From positions 1 through 58,991 of the forward strand of contig NZ_JWID01000010.1 of assembly GCF_001466305.1 (NCBI RefSeq): DNA of 58,991 nucleotides, read 5' to 3'. A program made the translations under genes and the position numbers. Shown here piece by piece: positions 47,586-57,006 of the stretch. The stretch comes from Defluviitalea phaphyphila. GTDB lineage: Bacteria; Bacillota; Clostridia; Lachnospirales; Defluviitaleaceae. Every line of letters begins with the position of its first letter. Position 1 is the stretch's first letter. The notes below the pieces were generated by a model, which was not told the DNA's origin, did not search any database, and saw only the letters and a program-made list of their open reading frames with translations.

Positions 47586-47999
47586 ATGGCAGATATTATT
47601 CAAGAATGTAATTGTACTCCTCATGAAAACTTAAATTGTTGTGGCTCTATAAATGGTATTTCAGTAGCGCAACCTAAATGTCAAACTATTCCAGATGGTC
47701 GAGTAGTTAATAACCCCTGTTTTGACCCTGAAAGTGGAAAATCTTACTGGAGTTATAAATTTTTAACCGACTGTGATCAAGATACTAGTGCAATTAGTAA
47801 TATTCTAATTCCTATTTGCTCATCTATTCCTATTGAAAACATTATTGTAAGTGAAAAAATTGATGGCTGTGGAGAATTTACAGAAATAGAATTTGAATTG
47901 ATTACAGATGACCCTAACTTCGGTCTTGCTCCTGAAGGATTTAAATGGTTAAAAATTGAAACAAACGATCGCTTTGATAAAGGGGTTTGTGAGAGATAA
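47586..47999 (+). CDS. Cys-rich surface/spore protein, N-terminal part (frameshifted)
   Basis: A 137-residue reading frame behind AGGAGGTGTCATATTT. It has no signal peptide and is rich in cysteine (CNCTPHENLNCCGS at 10-23). The body resembles the N-terminal domain of clostridial DUF11-type proteins (KFLTDCDQDTSAISNILIPI, GCGEFTEIEFELITD). The frame stops at 47997 after DKGVCER. The -1 frame continues at once with EINGNFPVATQPIDVKAS and joins the gene at 48056. Removing one GA unit from GAGAGA at 47991-47996 restores one frame of about 460 codons. Assembly without a signal peptide suggests a spore-surface protein, which is inference. Confidence 0.7.
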   Translation: MADIIQECNCTPHENLNCCGSINGISVAQPKCQTIPDGRVVNNPCFDPESGKSYWSYKFLTDCDQDTSAISNILIPICSSIPIENIIVSEKIDGCGEFTEIEFELITDDPNFGLAPEGFKWLKIETNDRFDKGVCER

Positions 48000-48055
48000 A
48001 TGGAAATTTCCCTGTTGCTACTCAACCAATAGACGTAAAAGCATCTACAGATTTA

Positions 48056-48967
48056 TTGATTTTTGACTGTAATGGTGGATTTTTAGTACCAGAATGTAAT
48101 CCACAAGGAACTTTAAGTATTTCTAAAAATTGCAATTATACTATTCAAAATAATGAAGCTATATTAAATTATCAATTAACTGTAAGTAATATTGGTAACG
48201 CAAGATTAGACAATGTTCAATTTAGGGATGTTTTAACCATTCCTAATAACTTTACCTTGGGCAATATTATTGTTACTCCCGGTAATTTGACTGTTAACAC
48301 TCTTTTACCTGGCGAAATTATTATTAGTGGAAATTTAGGAAATATTGATCCAAGTCAAGTTGTAAATATTAACTATATTATTCCTATTACAGCTATTGAA
48401 GTTCCTGGAATATATCGTATATCTAATACAGCACAGGCATCAGCAACTGACACAGAAGCTACTGCCACATGTACAACTACATTAAATGCTGTACAAATTA
48501 ATACTACAAAATGTTGCCAAATAACTGATACTAATACTGGAGAATTCCAAGTTACCTTATCATCTGTTGGTCAATCTCCTTCTACTACTGTAGATATAGT
48601 AGATAATATCTTTATTCCTAGTGGCGTCACCCTTAGATTTACCAGTTTTGACGGATGTACAGCAACCTTTGCTAATAGCCAAGAAATAGTTCCTGTAAAT
48701 ACCGATCTAGTTGGTCCATTAAGAATTAATATTGTTTGTAATAATATTTCTATACCTTCTGGTGGATCCATTAAAAAAACAATTAAATTTACTGTAGTGT
48801 CTACTTCCGTATTTAATCAAGTATCTATACAAAACACCGTAGAATCCGTTACTCCTACCTCCTCTGACAATCAAATATTCCTAGGAGCAGGAGTTTTCCC
48901 TATAGAAGCAGATATTACAGTAGAAGCTTCTTTAGGATGTACAACACCTTGTTCTTTAGAATTGTAA
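48056..48967 (+). CDS. DUF11-type repeat protein, C-terminal part (frameshifted)
   Basis: A 303-residue frame that continues the preceding gene in another phase; its listed start, TTG 48056, is only the first start-like codon, and coding really extends back to about 47993. It contains two immunoglobulin-like beta-sandwich modules: residues ~20-135 (YQLTVSNIGNARLDNVQFRD, LPGEIIISGNLGNIDPSQVV) and ~150-290 (QVTLSSVGQSPSTTVDIVDN, SGGSIKKTIKFTVVS), each followed by Cys residues. This is the DUF11/conserved-repeat pattern of surface and spore-envelope proteins. A terminator at 49015-49060 ends it. Confidence 0.7.
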   Translation: MIFDCNGGFLVPECNPQGTLSISKNCNYTIQNNEAILNYQLTVSNIGNARLDNVQFRDVLTIPNNFTLGNIIVTPGNLTVNTLLPGEIIISGNLGNIDPSQVVNINYIIPITAIEVPGIYRISNTAQASATDTEATATCTTTLNAVQINTTKCCQITDTNTGEFQVTLSSVGQSPSTTVDIVDNIFIPSGVTLRFTSFDGCTATFANSQEIVPVNTDLVGPLRINIVCNNISIPSGGSIKKTIKFTVVSTSVFNQVSIQNTVESVTPTSSDNQIFLGAGVFPIEADITVEASLGCTTPCSLEL

Positions 48968-49014
48968 TTATAAATATAATTTAATTAAAAATTCACTTAA
49001 TTATATTTTATAAT

Positions 49015-49060
49015 AAAAAAGAGTATTTTCCTTAAAAATAAAGGAATAATACTCTTTTTT
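49015..49060. terminator. Terminator after the DUF11-type gene
   Basis: AAAAAAGAGTATT pairs with AATACTCTTTTTT with an inner TTCCTT / AAGGAA stem. It works in both directions. Confidence 0.8.
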
Positions 49061-49128
49061 GTTTTTCTATTATGCTATATTTTAAAATTATTAATAATGT
49101 ATTAAACAATAATTTTTTGCAAATAAAT

Positions 49129-49162
49129 AGGTATTGTCTTTTATAAACAAAAGACAATACCT
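49129..49162 (-). terminator. Terminator of ppdK
   Basis: 14-bp arms AGGTATTGTCTTTT / AAAAGACAATACCT around a 6-nt loop, 18 bases past the ppdK stop, followed on the minus strand by ATTTATTTGC. Confidence 0.75.
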
Positions 49163-49180
49163 AGCAACTTATAAAAATAA

Positions 49181-51808
49181 TTAATTTTTATTTTTAACAG
49201 CTGCTTGTGCTGCTGCTAATCTTGCAATAGGTACTCTAAATGGTGAACAAGATACATAATTTAATCCTATTCTATGACAAAATTCAATAGAAGAAGGATC
49301 TCCTCCATGTTCTCCACAAATACCTAATTTTATATCTGGTCTTGTTGAACGACCTTTCTGAGCTGCCATTTCAACTAATGCTCCTACTCCTGTTTGGTCT
49401 AATCTAGCAAATGGATCAAATTCGTAAATTTGTTTTTCATAATAATCTTCTAAGAATTTACCTGCATCATCACGAGAAAATCCAAAAGTCATTTGTGTTA
49501 AGTCATTAGTTCCAAAGGAGAAAAATTCAGCTTCTTTAGCAATTTCATCTGCAGTAACTGCAGCCCTTGGAATTTCAATCATTGTACCTATTTTATAATT
49601 TAAATCTATTCCTGATTCTTTAATTACTTCATCAGCTGTTTTTACAACAACAGATTTAACATACTCTAATTCTTTTATTTCTCCTACTAATGGAATCATA
49701 ATTTCTGGTACTATATCATATCCTTTATCTTTTTTAACTTTAATAGCAGCTTGAATAATTGCTTTTGTTTGCATTTCTGCAATTTCAGGATAAGATACTG
49801 CCAAACGACATCCACGATGACCCATCATTGGATTAAACTCATGTAAAGATTCTACAGTATTCTTTAATTCTTCAAAGGATACTCCCATATCTTTAGCCAA
49901 TTCTTTAATATCTTCATCTTCTTGTGGTAAAAATTCATGAAGAGGTGGATCTAAAAGTCGTACAGTCACTGGGCGTCCTTCCATAGCTTCATAAATTCCA
50001 ATAAAGTCTTCTCTTTGTAATGGAAGAAGATCTTCTAAAGCTTTTCTTCTTTCTTCTTCTGTTTTAGAAAGAATCATTTTACGAACCTTTGGAATACGAT
50101 CTTCTTCAAAAAACATATGCTCTGTACGAGTTAATCCTATTCCCTCTGCTCCAAATTCAACAGCTTTTTTAGCATCTTTTGGTGTATCTGCATTAGTTCT
50201 AACTTGAAGTGTTCTTGTTTTATCAGCCCATGCCATAAATCTAGCAAAATCTCCTGAAATCTTAGGTTCAACTGTAGGAATATCTTCTCCATAAACATTA
50301 CCAGTAGAACCATCTAATGATATGTAATCGCCTTCTTTAATAATTTTTCCACCTAATTCAAAGTATTTTTCTTCTTCATTCATTTTAATTTCGCCTAGTC
50401 CAGATACACAACAAGTTCCCATTCCTCTAGCTACTACAGCAGCATGAGATGTCATTCCTCCACGAACAGTTAAAATACCTTCCGCAGCTGCCATTCCTTC
50501 AATATCTTCTGGAGATGTTTCAAGGCGAACTAAAATAACTCTTTCTCCAGCTTCTTTTGCAGCTTTTGCATCTTCAGCAGTAAAATATACTTTTCCAGCT
50601 GCAGCTCCTGGAGATGCTGGAAGTCCTCTTCCAATTGGTTTTGCAGCTTTTAAAGCTTGCATATCAAACATTGGATGAAGTAATTGGTCTAATTGTTTTG
50701 GATCAACTTTTAGTAATGCTTCTTCTTCTGTAATAAGACCTTCATCAACTAAATCTACTGCTATTTTTAATGCTGCAGCAGCTGTTCTTTTACCATTACG
50801 AGTTTGAAGAAAATATAATTTTTTATTTTCAATAGTAAATTCCATATCTTGCATATCTTTATAATGTTTTTCAAGTTTATTAGCTATTTCTAAGAATTGC
50901 TTGTATACCTCTGGCATATCTTCTTCTAAAGTTTTAATTGGTTTTGGAGTGCGAATTCCAGCAACTACGTCTTCTCCTTGTGCATTAATTAAATATTCAC
51001 CATAAATTGCTTTTTCTCCTGTAGCAGGATTTCTTGTAAATGCAACTCCTGTTCCTGATGTATTTCCCATATTCCCAAATACCATCATTTGAACATTAAC
51101 AGCTGTTCCCCAACTATTTGGAATATCATTCATTCTTCTATATACAATGGCACGAGGATTATTCCAAGAACGAAATACTGCCGTAACTGCTTCCATTAAT
51201 TGAATCTTTGGATCTTGCGGAAAATCTTCTCCCTTTTCTTGTTTATATAATTCTTTGAATTTAACAACAACATTTTTCATATCTTCTGCTGTTAAATCAG
51301 TATCAAATTCTACTCCCTTTTCTTCTTTTATTTCATCTAAAACTCTTTCAAATTTAGATTTAGAAATACCCATAACAACATCCGCAAACATTTGAATAAA
51401 TCTTCTATAAGAATCATAAGCAAATCTTGGATTTTGTGTAGCTTCTGCAAATCCTTCAACTGCTTTATCATTTAATCCTAAATTTAAAATTGTATCCATC
51501 ATTCCAGGCATAGAAACTCTTGCACCAGAACGAACAGAAACTAATAATGGATTTTTAATATCTCCAAATTTTTTGCCTGAAATTTCTTCTAACTTTGATA
51601 AAGCTTTTTCTATTTGCTCTACAATATCTTTAGAAATTTTTTGGTTGTTTTTATAATATTCATTACATGCTTCTGTTGAAACAGTAAAACCTTGTGGTAT
51701 AGGAAGCCCTAATCTTGTCATTTCTGCTAAATTAGCACCCTTACCACCAAGTAAATTCCTCATTGATGCATTTCCTTCACTGAACATGTAAACAAACTGT
51801 TTGCTCAT
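49181..51808 (-). CDS. ppdK: Pyruvate, phosphate dikinase
   Basis: PPDK interconverts pyruvate, ATP and phosphate with PEP, AMP and pyrophosphate in glycolysis or gluconeogenesis of anaerobes. The 875-residue protein has the ATP-grasp domain (LLGGKGANLAEMTRLGLPIPQGFTVS; SVRSGARVSMPGMMDTILN), the phosphohistidine domain (GGMTSHAAVVARGMG, the His donor) and the PEP/pyruvate barrel (GHRGCRLAVSYPE, FSFGTNDLTQMTFGFSRDD, GICGEHGGDPSS). ATG 51808 follows AGGAGGTAATTTCA; an upstream in-frame start is inside the leader. The structured leader at 51842-51925 lies just upstream. Confidence 0.98.
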   Translation of the reverse strand: MSKQFVYMFSEGNASMRNLLGGKGANLAEMTRLGLPIPQGFTVSTEACNEYYKNNQKISKDIVEQIEKALSKLEEISGKKFGDIKNPLLVSVRSGARVSMPGMMDTILNLGLNDKAVEGFAEATQNPRFAYDSYRRFIQMFADVVMGISKSKFERVLDEIKEEKGVEFDTDLTAEDMKNVVVKFKELYKQEKGEDFPQDPKIQLMEAVTAVFRSWNNPRAIVYRRMNDIPNSWGTAVNVQMMVFGNMGNTSGTGVAFTRNPATGEKAIYGEYLINAQGEDVVAGIRTPKPIKTLEEDMPEVYKQFLEIANKLEKHYKDMQDMEFTIENKKLYFLQTRNGKRTAAAALKIAVDLVDEGLITEEEALLKVDPKQLDQLLHPMFDMQALKAAKPIGRGLPASPGAAAGKVYFTAEDAKAAKEAGERVILVRLETSPEDIEGMAAAEGILTVRGGMTSHAAVVARGMGTCCVSGLGEIKMNEEEKYFELGGKIIKEGDYISLDGSTGNVYGEDIPTVEPKISGDFARFMAWADKTRTLQVRTNADTPKDAKKAVEFGAEGIGLTRTEHMFFEEDRIPKVRKMILSKTEEERRKALEDLLPLQREDFIGIYEAMEGRPVTVRLLDPPLHEFLPQEDEDIKELAKDMGVSFEELKNTVESLHEFNPMMGHRGCRLAVSYPEIAEMQTKAIIQAAIKVKKDKGYDIVPEIMIPLVGEIKELEYVKSVVVKTADEVIKESGIDLNYKIGTMIEIPRAAVTADEIAKEAEFFSFGTNDLTQMTFGFSRDDAGKFLEDYYEKQIYEFDPFARLDQTGVGALVEMAAQKGRSTRPDIKLGICGEHGGDPSSIEFCHRIGLNYVSCSPFRVPIARLAAAQAAVKNKN

Positions 51809-51841
51809 TGAAATTACCTCCTGTAAAGTATTTATTTTATA

Positions 51842-51925
51842 GATAGGCAAAACTATTTTTATTGGGGGACATATCTATCTATTTTTATCTATATGTAAGT
51901 TTTGTCTATCCAATTCTTGATTATA
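51842..51925 (-). promoter_or_regulatory. ppdK promoter -10 and structured leader
   Basis: Minus-strand TATAAT at 51925-51920; start near 51913. The leader opens with a long hairpin: GATAGACAAAACT (51910-51898) pairs with AGTTTTGCCTATC (51854-51842) with one A-C wobble-type mismatch. Inside lie ACATAT / ATATGT pairs and a C5 tract (51868-51864). It ends 30 nt before the ribosome site. Confidence 0.5.
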
Positions 51926-51965
51926 TCATAAATATTTAAAATTTATAGGGGTTTTAAAAAATTTT

Positions 51966-53348
51966 TTAAAAATATAATTTCTCTTTTAAATAATTTTCTA
52001 AATCATCAATTTTTACCCTTTCCTGTTCCATAGTATCTCTATTTCTAATAGTTACTGCACCATCTGTCTCAGAATCAAAATCATAAGTAATACAAAATGG
52101 TGTTCCTATTTCATCTTGTCTTCTATATCTTTTACCAATACTTCCACTTTCATCGAATTCTACATTGTATAATTTACTTAATTTTTCATATATTTTAAAT
52201 GCTTGTTCAGAAAGCTTTTTAGAAAGTGGGAAAACTGCAGCTTTTACAGGGGCTATTGCAGGATGAAATCTAAGAACTTTTCTTACTTCTCCCTTTGATA
52301 CTTCTTCTTCATCATAAGCTTCGCAAAGAAAAGCTAAGGTTACTCTATCTGCACCTAAAGAAGGTTCAATACAATAAGGAATATATTTTTCATTAGTATT
52401 AGGGTCAAAATAACTCATGTCTTGTCCTGAATGCTCTTGATGTTGTTTTAAATCAAAATCTGTTCTATCTGCTATACCCCAAAGTTCTCCCCATCCAAAA
52501 GGAAATAAATATTCTATATCAGAAGTAGCATTACTATAATGGGACAACTCTTCTTTAGAATGGTCTCTTATTCTAATGTTATCTTCTTTAATTCCTAAAG
52601 ATAAAAGCCATTGTTTACAAAATTCTTTCCAGTAATCAAACCATTCTAAATCTTTACCCGGTTCACAGAAAAATTCTAATTCCATTTGTTCAAATTCTCT
52701 AGTACGAAATATAAAATTTCCTGGAGTAATCTCATTTCTAAAAGATTTTCCTATTTGTCCTATACCGAAAGGTATTTTTTTTCTACTAGTTCTTTGTACA
52801 TTTTTAAAATTAATAAAAATACCTTGGGCTGTTTCCGGACGTAAATAAACAACGTTTTTAGAATCTTCTGTAACTCCTTGAAAAGTCTTAAACATAAGGT
52901 TGAATTGTCTTATATCTGTAAAATTATGAGCTCCACAATTTGGACAATTTATATTATTTTCATCAATATAATTTTTCATCTTATCATTATCCCAACCATC
53001 TACAGAGCCTTCTATATTATTTTCTTTCATATAATTTTCTATTAACTGATCTGCTCTAAATCTCTCTTTACAGTCTTTACAGTCCATAAGAGGGTCATTA
53101 AATCCTCCTACATGTCCTGAAGCTACCCATACCTGAGGATTCATTAAAATGGCACAATCCACGCCTACATTATAAGGATTTTCTTGAATAAATTTTTTCC
53201 ACCAAGCCTTTTTTATATTATTTTTAAGTTCTACTCCTAGAGGTCCATAATCCCATGTATTAGATAATCCTCCGTAAATCTCTGACCCTGGATAAATAAA
53301 TCCTCTTGACTTAGATAAAGCAACAATTTTTTCCATGTTTTTTTCCAT
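51966..53348 (-). CDS. glyS: Glycine--tRNA ligase (dimeric, class II)
   Basis: A 460-residue alpha2-type glycyl-tRNA synthetase. Class II motifs are visible: [20 protein letters not shown] near the start, motif 2 [45 protein letters not shown], and motif 3 [16 protein letters not shown]; the anticodon-binding domain is at the end ([10 protein letters not shown]). ATG 53348 follows AGGAGGTTTAAAT. It is controlled by the T-box leader at 53387-53585 and lies after recO in the era-recO-glyS cluster. Confidence 0.97.
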   Translation of the reverse strand: MEKNMEKIVALSKSRGFIYPGSEIYGGLSNTWDYGPLGVELKNNIKKAWWKKFIQENPYNVGVDCAILMNPQVWVASGHVGGFNDPLMDCKDCKERFRADQLIENYMKENNIEGSVDGWDNDKMKNYIDENNINCPNCGAHNFTDIRQFNLMFKTFQGVTEDSKNVVYLRPETAQGIFINFKNVQRTSRKKIPFGIGQIGKSFRNEITPGNFIFRTREFEQMELEFFCEPGKDLEWFDYWKEFCKQWLLSLGIKEDNIRIRDHSKEELSHYSNATSDIEYLFPFGWGELWGIADRTDFDLKQHQEHSGQDMSYFDPNTNEKYIPYCIEPSLGADRVTLAFLCEAYDEEEVSKGEVRKVLRFHPAIAPVKAAVFPLSKKLSEQAFKIYEKLSKLYNVEFDESGSIGKRYRRQDEIGTPFCITYDFDSETDGAVTIRNRDTMEQERVKIDDLENYLKEKLYF

Positions 53349-53386
53349 ATTTAAACCTCCTGCTTTGCATTTTAATATTTGCATAA

Positions 53387-53585
53387 ATAAAAAAACCTAT
53401 TCATCCCTTCTAAATAAGGGACGAAAGGTTTTACTTCCGCGGTTCCACCCTTTTTGATGCAATGCATCCACTTTAATAATCATTCTGCTCAAAAGTGCCC
53501 TTCACTAAGCAATTTTATCAGGCTCCCACCATCCCTGACTCGCTTTGTAAAATTAACTTAGTTACTCCTCTTTATCATCGCAGTA
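53387..53585 (-). promoter_or_regulatory. Glycine T-box leader
   Basis: A T-box riboswitch sensing uncharged tRNA-Gly. The antiterminator T-box sequence GGGTGGAACCGCGG is near 53453-53440. The terminator AACCTTTCGTCCCTT ... AAGGGATGAATAGGTT followed by T7 lies at 53431-53387. A GGC (Gly) triplet in AAGGGCAC at 53499-53497 is the likely specifier, followed by A. The 5' end, near 53585, has the usual GATGATAAAGAGGAGTAAC opening. Confidence 0.93.
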
Positions 53586-53619
53586 TCTTTATTTTCATTA
53601 TTTAAAATTATCATTAATC

Positions 53620-53648
53620 AATCTAACAAATTCATTAAATTTTGTCAA
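53620..53648 (-). promoter_or_regulatory. Promoter of the T-box/glyS transcript
   Basis: Minus-strand TTGACA (53648-53643), 17-bp spacer, TAGATT (53625-53620), eight bases past the recO stop. Predicted start near 53613. Confidence 0.65.
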
Positions 53649-53655
53649 TATAAAA

Positions 53656-54408
53656 TTAACCATAAAAATCTTCTATCTCTTTTAAAAAATCTAAAGTGTT
53701 GAATTTTCTTTCTATATGATATGACATATAGTTTTTAGTTATTTTTTCTAATTCCTCTAATGTGGAATCGTTAATAGTAAATTTAAATAAATTATTTAGA
53801 TCAGAAAACAATATGTATTGAATAGTATACCATGTAGTCTTAGACATTTTATGTGGATATTCATCTTGTTTAACACAATTATTACAAATAACTCCTCCTA
53901 ATTTAGAGCTAAATCTATATATATTTTCTTTATTTCTACAACTTACACATTGTATAACTTCTGGCATATAACCTATTAAAGACATTAGTCTTAATTCGTA
54001 AATTCTAGCAATTAATTTAGGATTTATACTAGTTTTTTCTAAAGCATATAAAGTTTTTAATGTAAGTAAAAGAAGCTCTTTATTTGGCTGATTTTCTTCT
54101 GTAACTCCATCTAATAATTCTAAAAAATATGAGGCATACGTTAATTTTATTATATCCTCTCGTATGCCATGAAATATATTAATTACTTCTAACTGCTGTA
54201 TAATATTATAATTTTTCCCTTGATAAATCAAAAAATCACAATACGAAAAAATTTGAGTTCCTGCAATTAAATGACTCTTTTGTTTTCTTGCTCCTTTTGC
54301 TGAAGCTGATATTTTCCCTATATCTTTAGTAAATATTTTAATAATTTTATCTGATTCTCCAACATTAATTTCCTTTATAACTAATCCTTTTACACTAATA
54401 TGTTTCAT
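53656..54408 (-). CDS. recO: DNA repair protein RecO
   Basis: RecO loads RecA on SSB-coated single-stranded DNA with RecR. The ~250-residue protein has an OB-fold N-terminus (VKGLVIKEINVGESDKIIKIFT, GKISASAKGARKQKSH), a helical middle and a zinc-binding CVSC ... CNNC group near 150-177. ATG 54408 is preferred to an ATG three codons earlier that lies within the yqzL stop region, though the ribosome site is weak for both. Coupled translation with yqzL is likely. Confidence 0.93.
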   Translation of the reverse strand: MKHISVKGLVIKEINVGESDKIIKIFTKDIGKISASAKGARKQKSHLIAGTQIFSYCDFLIYQGKNYNIIQQLEVINIFHGIREDIIKLTYASYFLELLDGVTEENQPNKELLLLTLKTLYALEKTSINPKLIARIYELRLMSLIGYMPEVIQCVSCRNKENIYRFSSKLGGVICNNCVKQDEYPHKMSKTTWYTIQYILFSDLNNLFKFTINDSTLEELEKITKNYMSYHIERKFNTLDFLKEIEDFYG

Positions 54409-54409
54409 A

Positions 54410-54577
54410 TTATTCATCTTTCTTTATATCTTTTCTATATATTTCACTTTTTATATTAGGAAATACTTCCTTAGAGATTTCTAAATCATAATCATTATGC
54501 TCACATTCCTTAGAAGCAAGATAAGCTTCTATACTACCTGTTTTTTGAAAAACATCCCAAAATATTTTTTTAAGCAT
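54410..54577 (-). CDS. yqzL: YqzL family small protein
   Basis: A 55-residue protein with ATG 54577 behind GGGGGAACTCAT. Its start MLKKIFWDVFQKTGSIEAYLASKE matches the YqzL family (an FFWKVF-x-TGSVDAYLLYK-like block) found between era and recO in Firmicutes. The C-terminal half is charged. Function is unknown. The stop codon lies at the recO start region, so translation of recO is probably coupled. This one is longer than the ~47-residue Bacillus version. Confidence 0.8.
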   Translation of the reverse strand: MLKKIFWDVFQKTGSIEAYLASKECEHNDYDLEISKEVFPNIKSEIYRKDIKKDE

Positions 54578-54610
54578 ATGAGTTCCCCCTATCTTTAAAT
54601 TTATACTATT

Positions 54611-54620
54611 AGGGTACCCT
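54611..54620. promoter_or_regulatory. Short palindrome upstream of yqzL
   Basis: AGGGTACCCT, a perfect 10-bp palindrome in an AT-rich gap between mgtE and yqzL, 34 bp upstream of the yqzL start. It may be an operator half, or chance; no convincing promoter hexamers surround it. Confidence 0.25.
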
Positions 54621-54694
54621 CTTAACTGCTTTATATACTACAAAAAACTTACCAGTACTATATCCCTTGACAAAATAATTAATAAATATTTAAT

Positions 54695-56044
54695 TTATGT
54701 CATTAATTTTACTAAAGTAAAATAAATAATATTTCCTGTAATATCAATAGTAGTTGAAATAAATGGTGCCGATGCAACTGCAGGATCAATACCAACATTT
54801 TTAAAAATTAATGGTGCTAAAGTTCCTATTATGGAAGCAGTAAGCATATTTGCAATCATAGCTATCCCTACAATTGACCCCAACTGAGGTTGATTAAATA
54901 CAAATCCTGCAAAAAGACTAATAGCGATTCCGCAAACAATTCCTATAGCTATCCCAACTAAAGCCTCCCTAAATAGATTTTTAGAAATTTCTTTACTATT
55001 TATTCTTCCTGTTGCAATTCCTCTTACTGTAAGAGTAGAAGACTGAGTTCCTATATTTCCACCCATCCCTGTTAAGGCAGGCATAAACTTTACTAATGCA
55101 GCATTATTGCTTATTTGAGATTCAAATCCTGTAATAACTGCACCAGTTATAAAACTTCCAGCTAAAGTTATCATAAGCCATGGAAGTCTCGATTTCACAG
55201 AAGATACTAAATGATTAATATTAGTATCATTTTCATTATATTCGATTTCACTAGTACCTGCTATTCTATAAATATCTTCTGTAGCTTCCTCTTCCATAAC
55301 ATCTAAAATATCATCAACAGTAATAATTCCTTGAAGAATTGTATCATCATCTACTACAGGAATTGCAAGCAAATCATACTTTGCTACTGACTTTGCTACT
55401 TCTTCTTGGTCCATATTTACATTAACGTATATTACATTACTTTGCATAACTTCAGATACAAGTAAATTGGGGTTACTAATAATAATTTCTCTAAGAGATA
55501 AAACTCCCACTAAAGTTCCAATATAATCTGTAACATAAACATAATAAATCGTTTCTGCTTCACTTGCCATATTCCTAAGTTCTTCTATAGCCTGAGATAT
55601 AGTCATATCTTCTTTAACAGATACAAACTCTGTGGTCATAATACCACCAGCTGTATCTTCACTATAATGCATTAAATCTCGGATGTCAGTAGCATCTTCG
55701 TGGTCAAATAACTTTATAATTTTGCTTTGTTCATTTTCTGATAATTCTCCAAGAATATCTGCTACATCATCTAAAGACATTTCATCTAGAATTTCTGTAG
55801 TTTTTTCTTCTGTTAAAACTTCAAGAATTGATGAAAATGTATCTCCATCCACCTCATTTAAGACTTCTGCTGCTATATCATGGGGAAGAAGTTTAAAAAA
55901 ATATTTTTGACTTTCTTCATCTAAATCGAGCAGAATTTCTACAATATCTGCTGGATGAAGGTCTTGTATTATATCTATTAGTTCTCTATTTTTATTACCC
56001 TCAATTAAATTTTTAATTTCATCCAACAATTTTATCTGCTCCAT
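54695..56044 (-). CDS. mgtE: Magnesium transporter MgtE
   Basis: A 449-residue Mg2+ channel: an N-terminal helical domain (about 1-125, repeated DIVEILLDLDEES-type helices), two CBS domains (about 130-255, MTTEFVSVKEDMTISQAI and VVDDDTILQGIITVDDILD), and five membrane helices from about 285 with PALTGMGGNIGTQSSTLTVRG and the pore-lining TASIIGTLAPLIFKNVGIDP. GGGGTGAAAAA precedes ATG. It is an unusual insert between era and yqzL. No Mg2+ riboswitch was seen; the space to era is only 56 nt. Confidence 0.95.
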   Translation of the reverse strand: MEQIKLLDEIKNLIEGNKNRELIDIIQDLHPADIVEILLDLDEESQKYFFKLLPHDIAAEVLNEVDGDTFSSILEVLTEEKTTEILDEMSLDDVADILGELSENEQSKIIKLFDHEDATDIRDLMHYSEDTAGGIMTTEFVSVKEDMTISQAIEELRNMASEAETIYYVYVTDYIGTLVGVLSLREIIISNPNLLVSEVMQSNVIYVNVNMDQEEVAKSVAKYDLLAIPVVDDDTILQGIITVDDILDVMEEEATEDIYRIAGTSEIEYNENDTNINHLVSSVKSRLPWLMITLAGSFITGAVITGFESQISNNAALVKFMPALTGMGGNIGTQSSTLTVRGIATGRINSKEISKNLFREALVGIAIGIVCGIAISLFAGFVFNQPQLGSIVGIAMIANMLTASIIGTLAPLIFKNVGIDPAVASAPFISTTIDITGNIIYFTLVKLMT

Positions 56045-56100
56045 TTTTTCACCCCATTTTTAAGTTCACGATTTTATTGTAATACAGCCCTTATGGTTTT

Positions 56101-57006
56101 TCAAATAGATTTTGTATCAAATCCAAAATTTTTTAATTTAATCAAATCATTTCTCCAATTCTTTTTCACCTTTACCCATAATTCTAAAAATACTTTTGAT
56201 CCTAAAAGTCTTTCTATATCTTTTCTTGCTCTACTTCCAATTTGCTTTAACATAGAACCTTGTTTCCCAATTATAATTGCCTTATGAGAATCTCTTTCAC
56301 AATATATAACTGCTTGAATATCAACTATATCCTTATTTTCTCGACTATTCATACTTTCTATTTCTACTGCAATTCCATGAGGGATTTCTTTTTGTAATAA
56401 ATGAAGAGCTTTTTCTCTAATTAACTCTGCCACTAACTGTTTTTCTGGTTGATCAGTAATCATATCTTCTGGAAAATATTTAGGCCCTTGCGGAAGCATT
56501 TCACTAACTACTTTTAATAATCTATCACAATTTTCTCCTGTATATGCTGAAATAGGAACTATATGAGCAAAGTTATAAAGATCCTTATATGAATCTATTA
56601 TTTCTAATAATGTTTCTTTTTCTACTGTATCAATTTTATTGATAACTAAAACCACAGGAGTTTTAATATTTTCTAATTGAGAAATTATAAATCTGTCTCC
56701 TTGTCCTATAACTTTAGAAGGTTCTACAAGCATTAATACTATATCCACTTCATTTAAAGTGTTTGAAGCAACTTTTACCATATATTCTCCTAATTTATGC
56801 TTAGGTTTATGAATACCTGGAGTATCAATAAATACTATTTGAAAATCATCTTTAGTTAAAATACTTTGTATTCTATTTCTTGTAGTTTGAGGTTTATCAG
56901 ACATAATAGCTATTTTTTCTCCTACAAGAGTATTCATCAATGTGGATTTCCCTACATTAGGTCTTCCTATTAAAGTTACAAATCCTGAACGAAATTCTTT
57001 CTCCAA
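56101..57006 (-). CDS. era: GTPase Era
   Basis: Era is an essential GTPase for 16S rRNA 3'-end maturation and 30S assembly. The 301 residues have P-loop GRPNVGKS (14-21), the KPQTTRNRIQ switch, DTPGIHKPKHKLGEYM, NKID and a C-terminal KH domain (IIIGKQGSMLKQIGSRAR, near 240) that binds the 3' end of 16S rRNA. It is the first gene of this minus-strand cluster, divergent from cotJA. Confidence 0.97.
   Translation of the reverse strand: MEKEFRSGFVTLIGRPNVGKSTLMNTLVGEKIAIMSDKPQTTRNRIQSILTKDDFQIVFIDTPGIHKPKHKLGEYMVKVASNTLNEVDIVLMLVEPSKVIGQGDRFIISQLENIKTPVVLVINKIDTVEKETLLEIIDSYKDLYNFAHIVPISAYTGENCDRLLKVVSEMLPQGPKYFPEDMITDQPEKQLVAELIREKALHLLQKEIPHGIAVEIESMNSRENKDIVDIQAVIYCERDSHKAIIIGKQGSMLKQIGSRARKDIERLLGSKVFLELWVKVKKNWRNDLIKLKNFGFDTKSI

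Noticed and set aside
47980-48000. Programmed -1 frameshifting in the DUF11-type gene
   Set aside because: The window for a shift is only GAG AGA TAA; no classical slippery heptamer or downstream structure was seen. A GA repeat change is simpler, so this is kept only as an alternative.
53387-53585. T-box as a novel RNA element
   Set aside because: It is a standard glycine T-box with the conserved T-box sequence and a GGC specifier.
56045-56100. Magnesium riboswitch before mgtE
   Set aside because: Only 56 nt separate era and mgtE, too short for an M-box, and no matching structure was seen.
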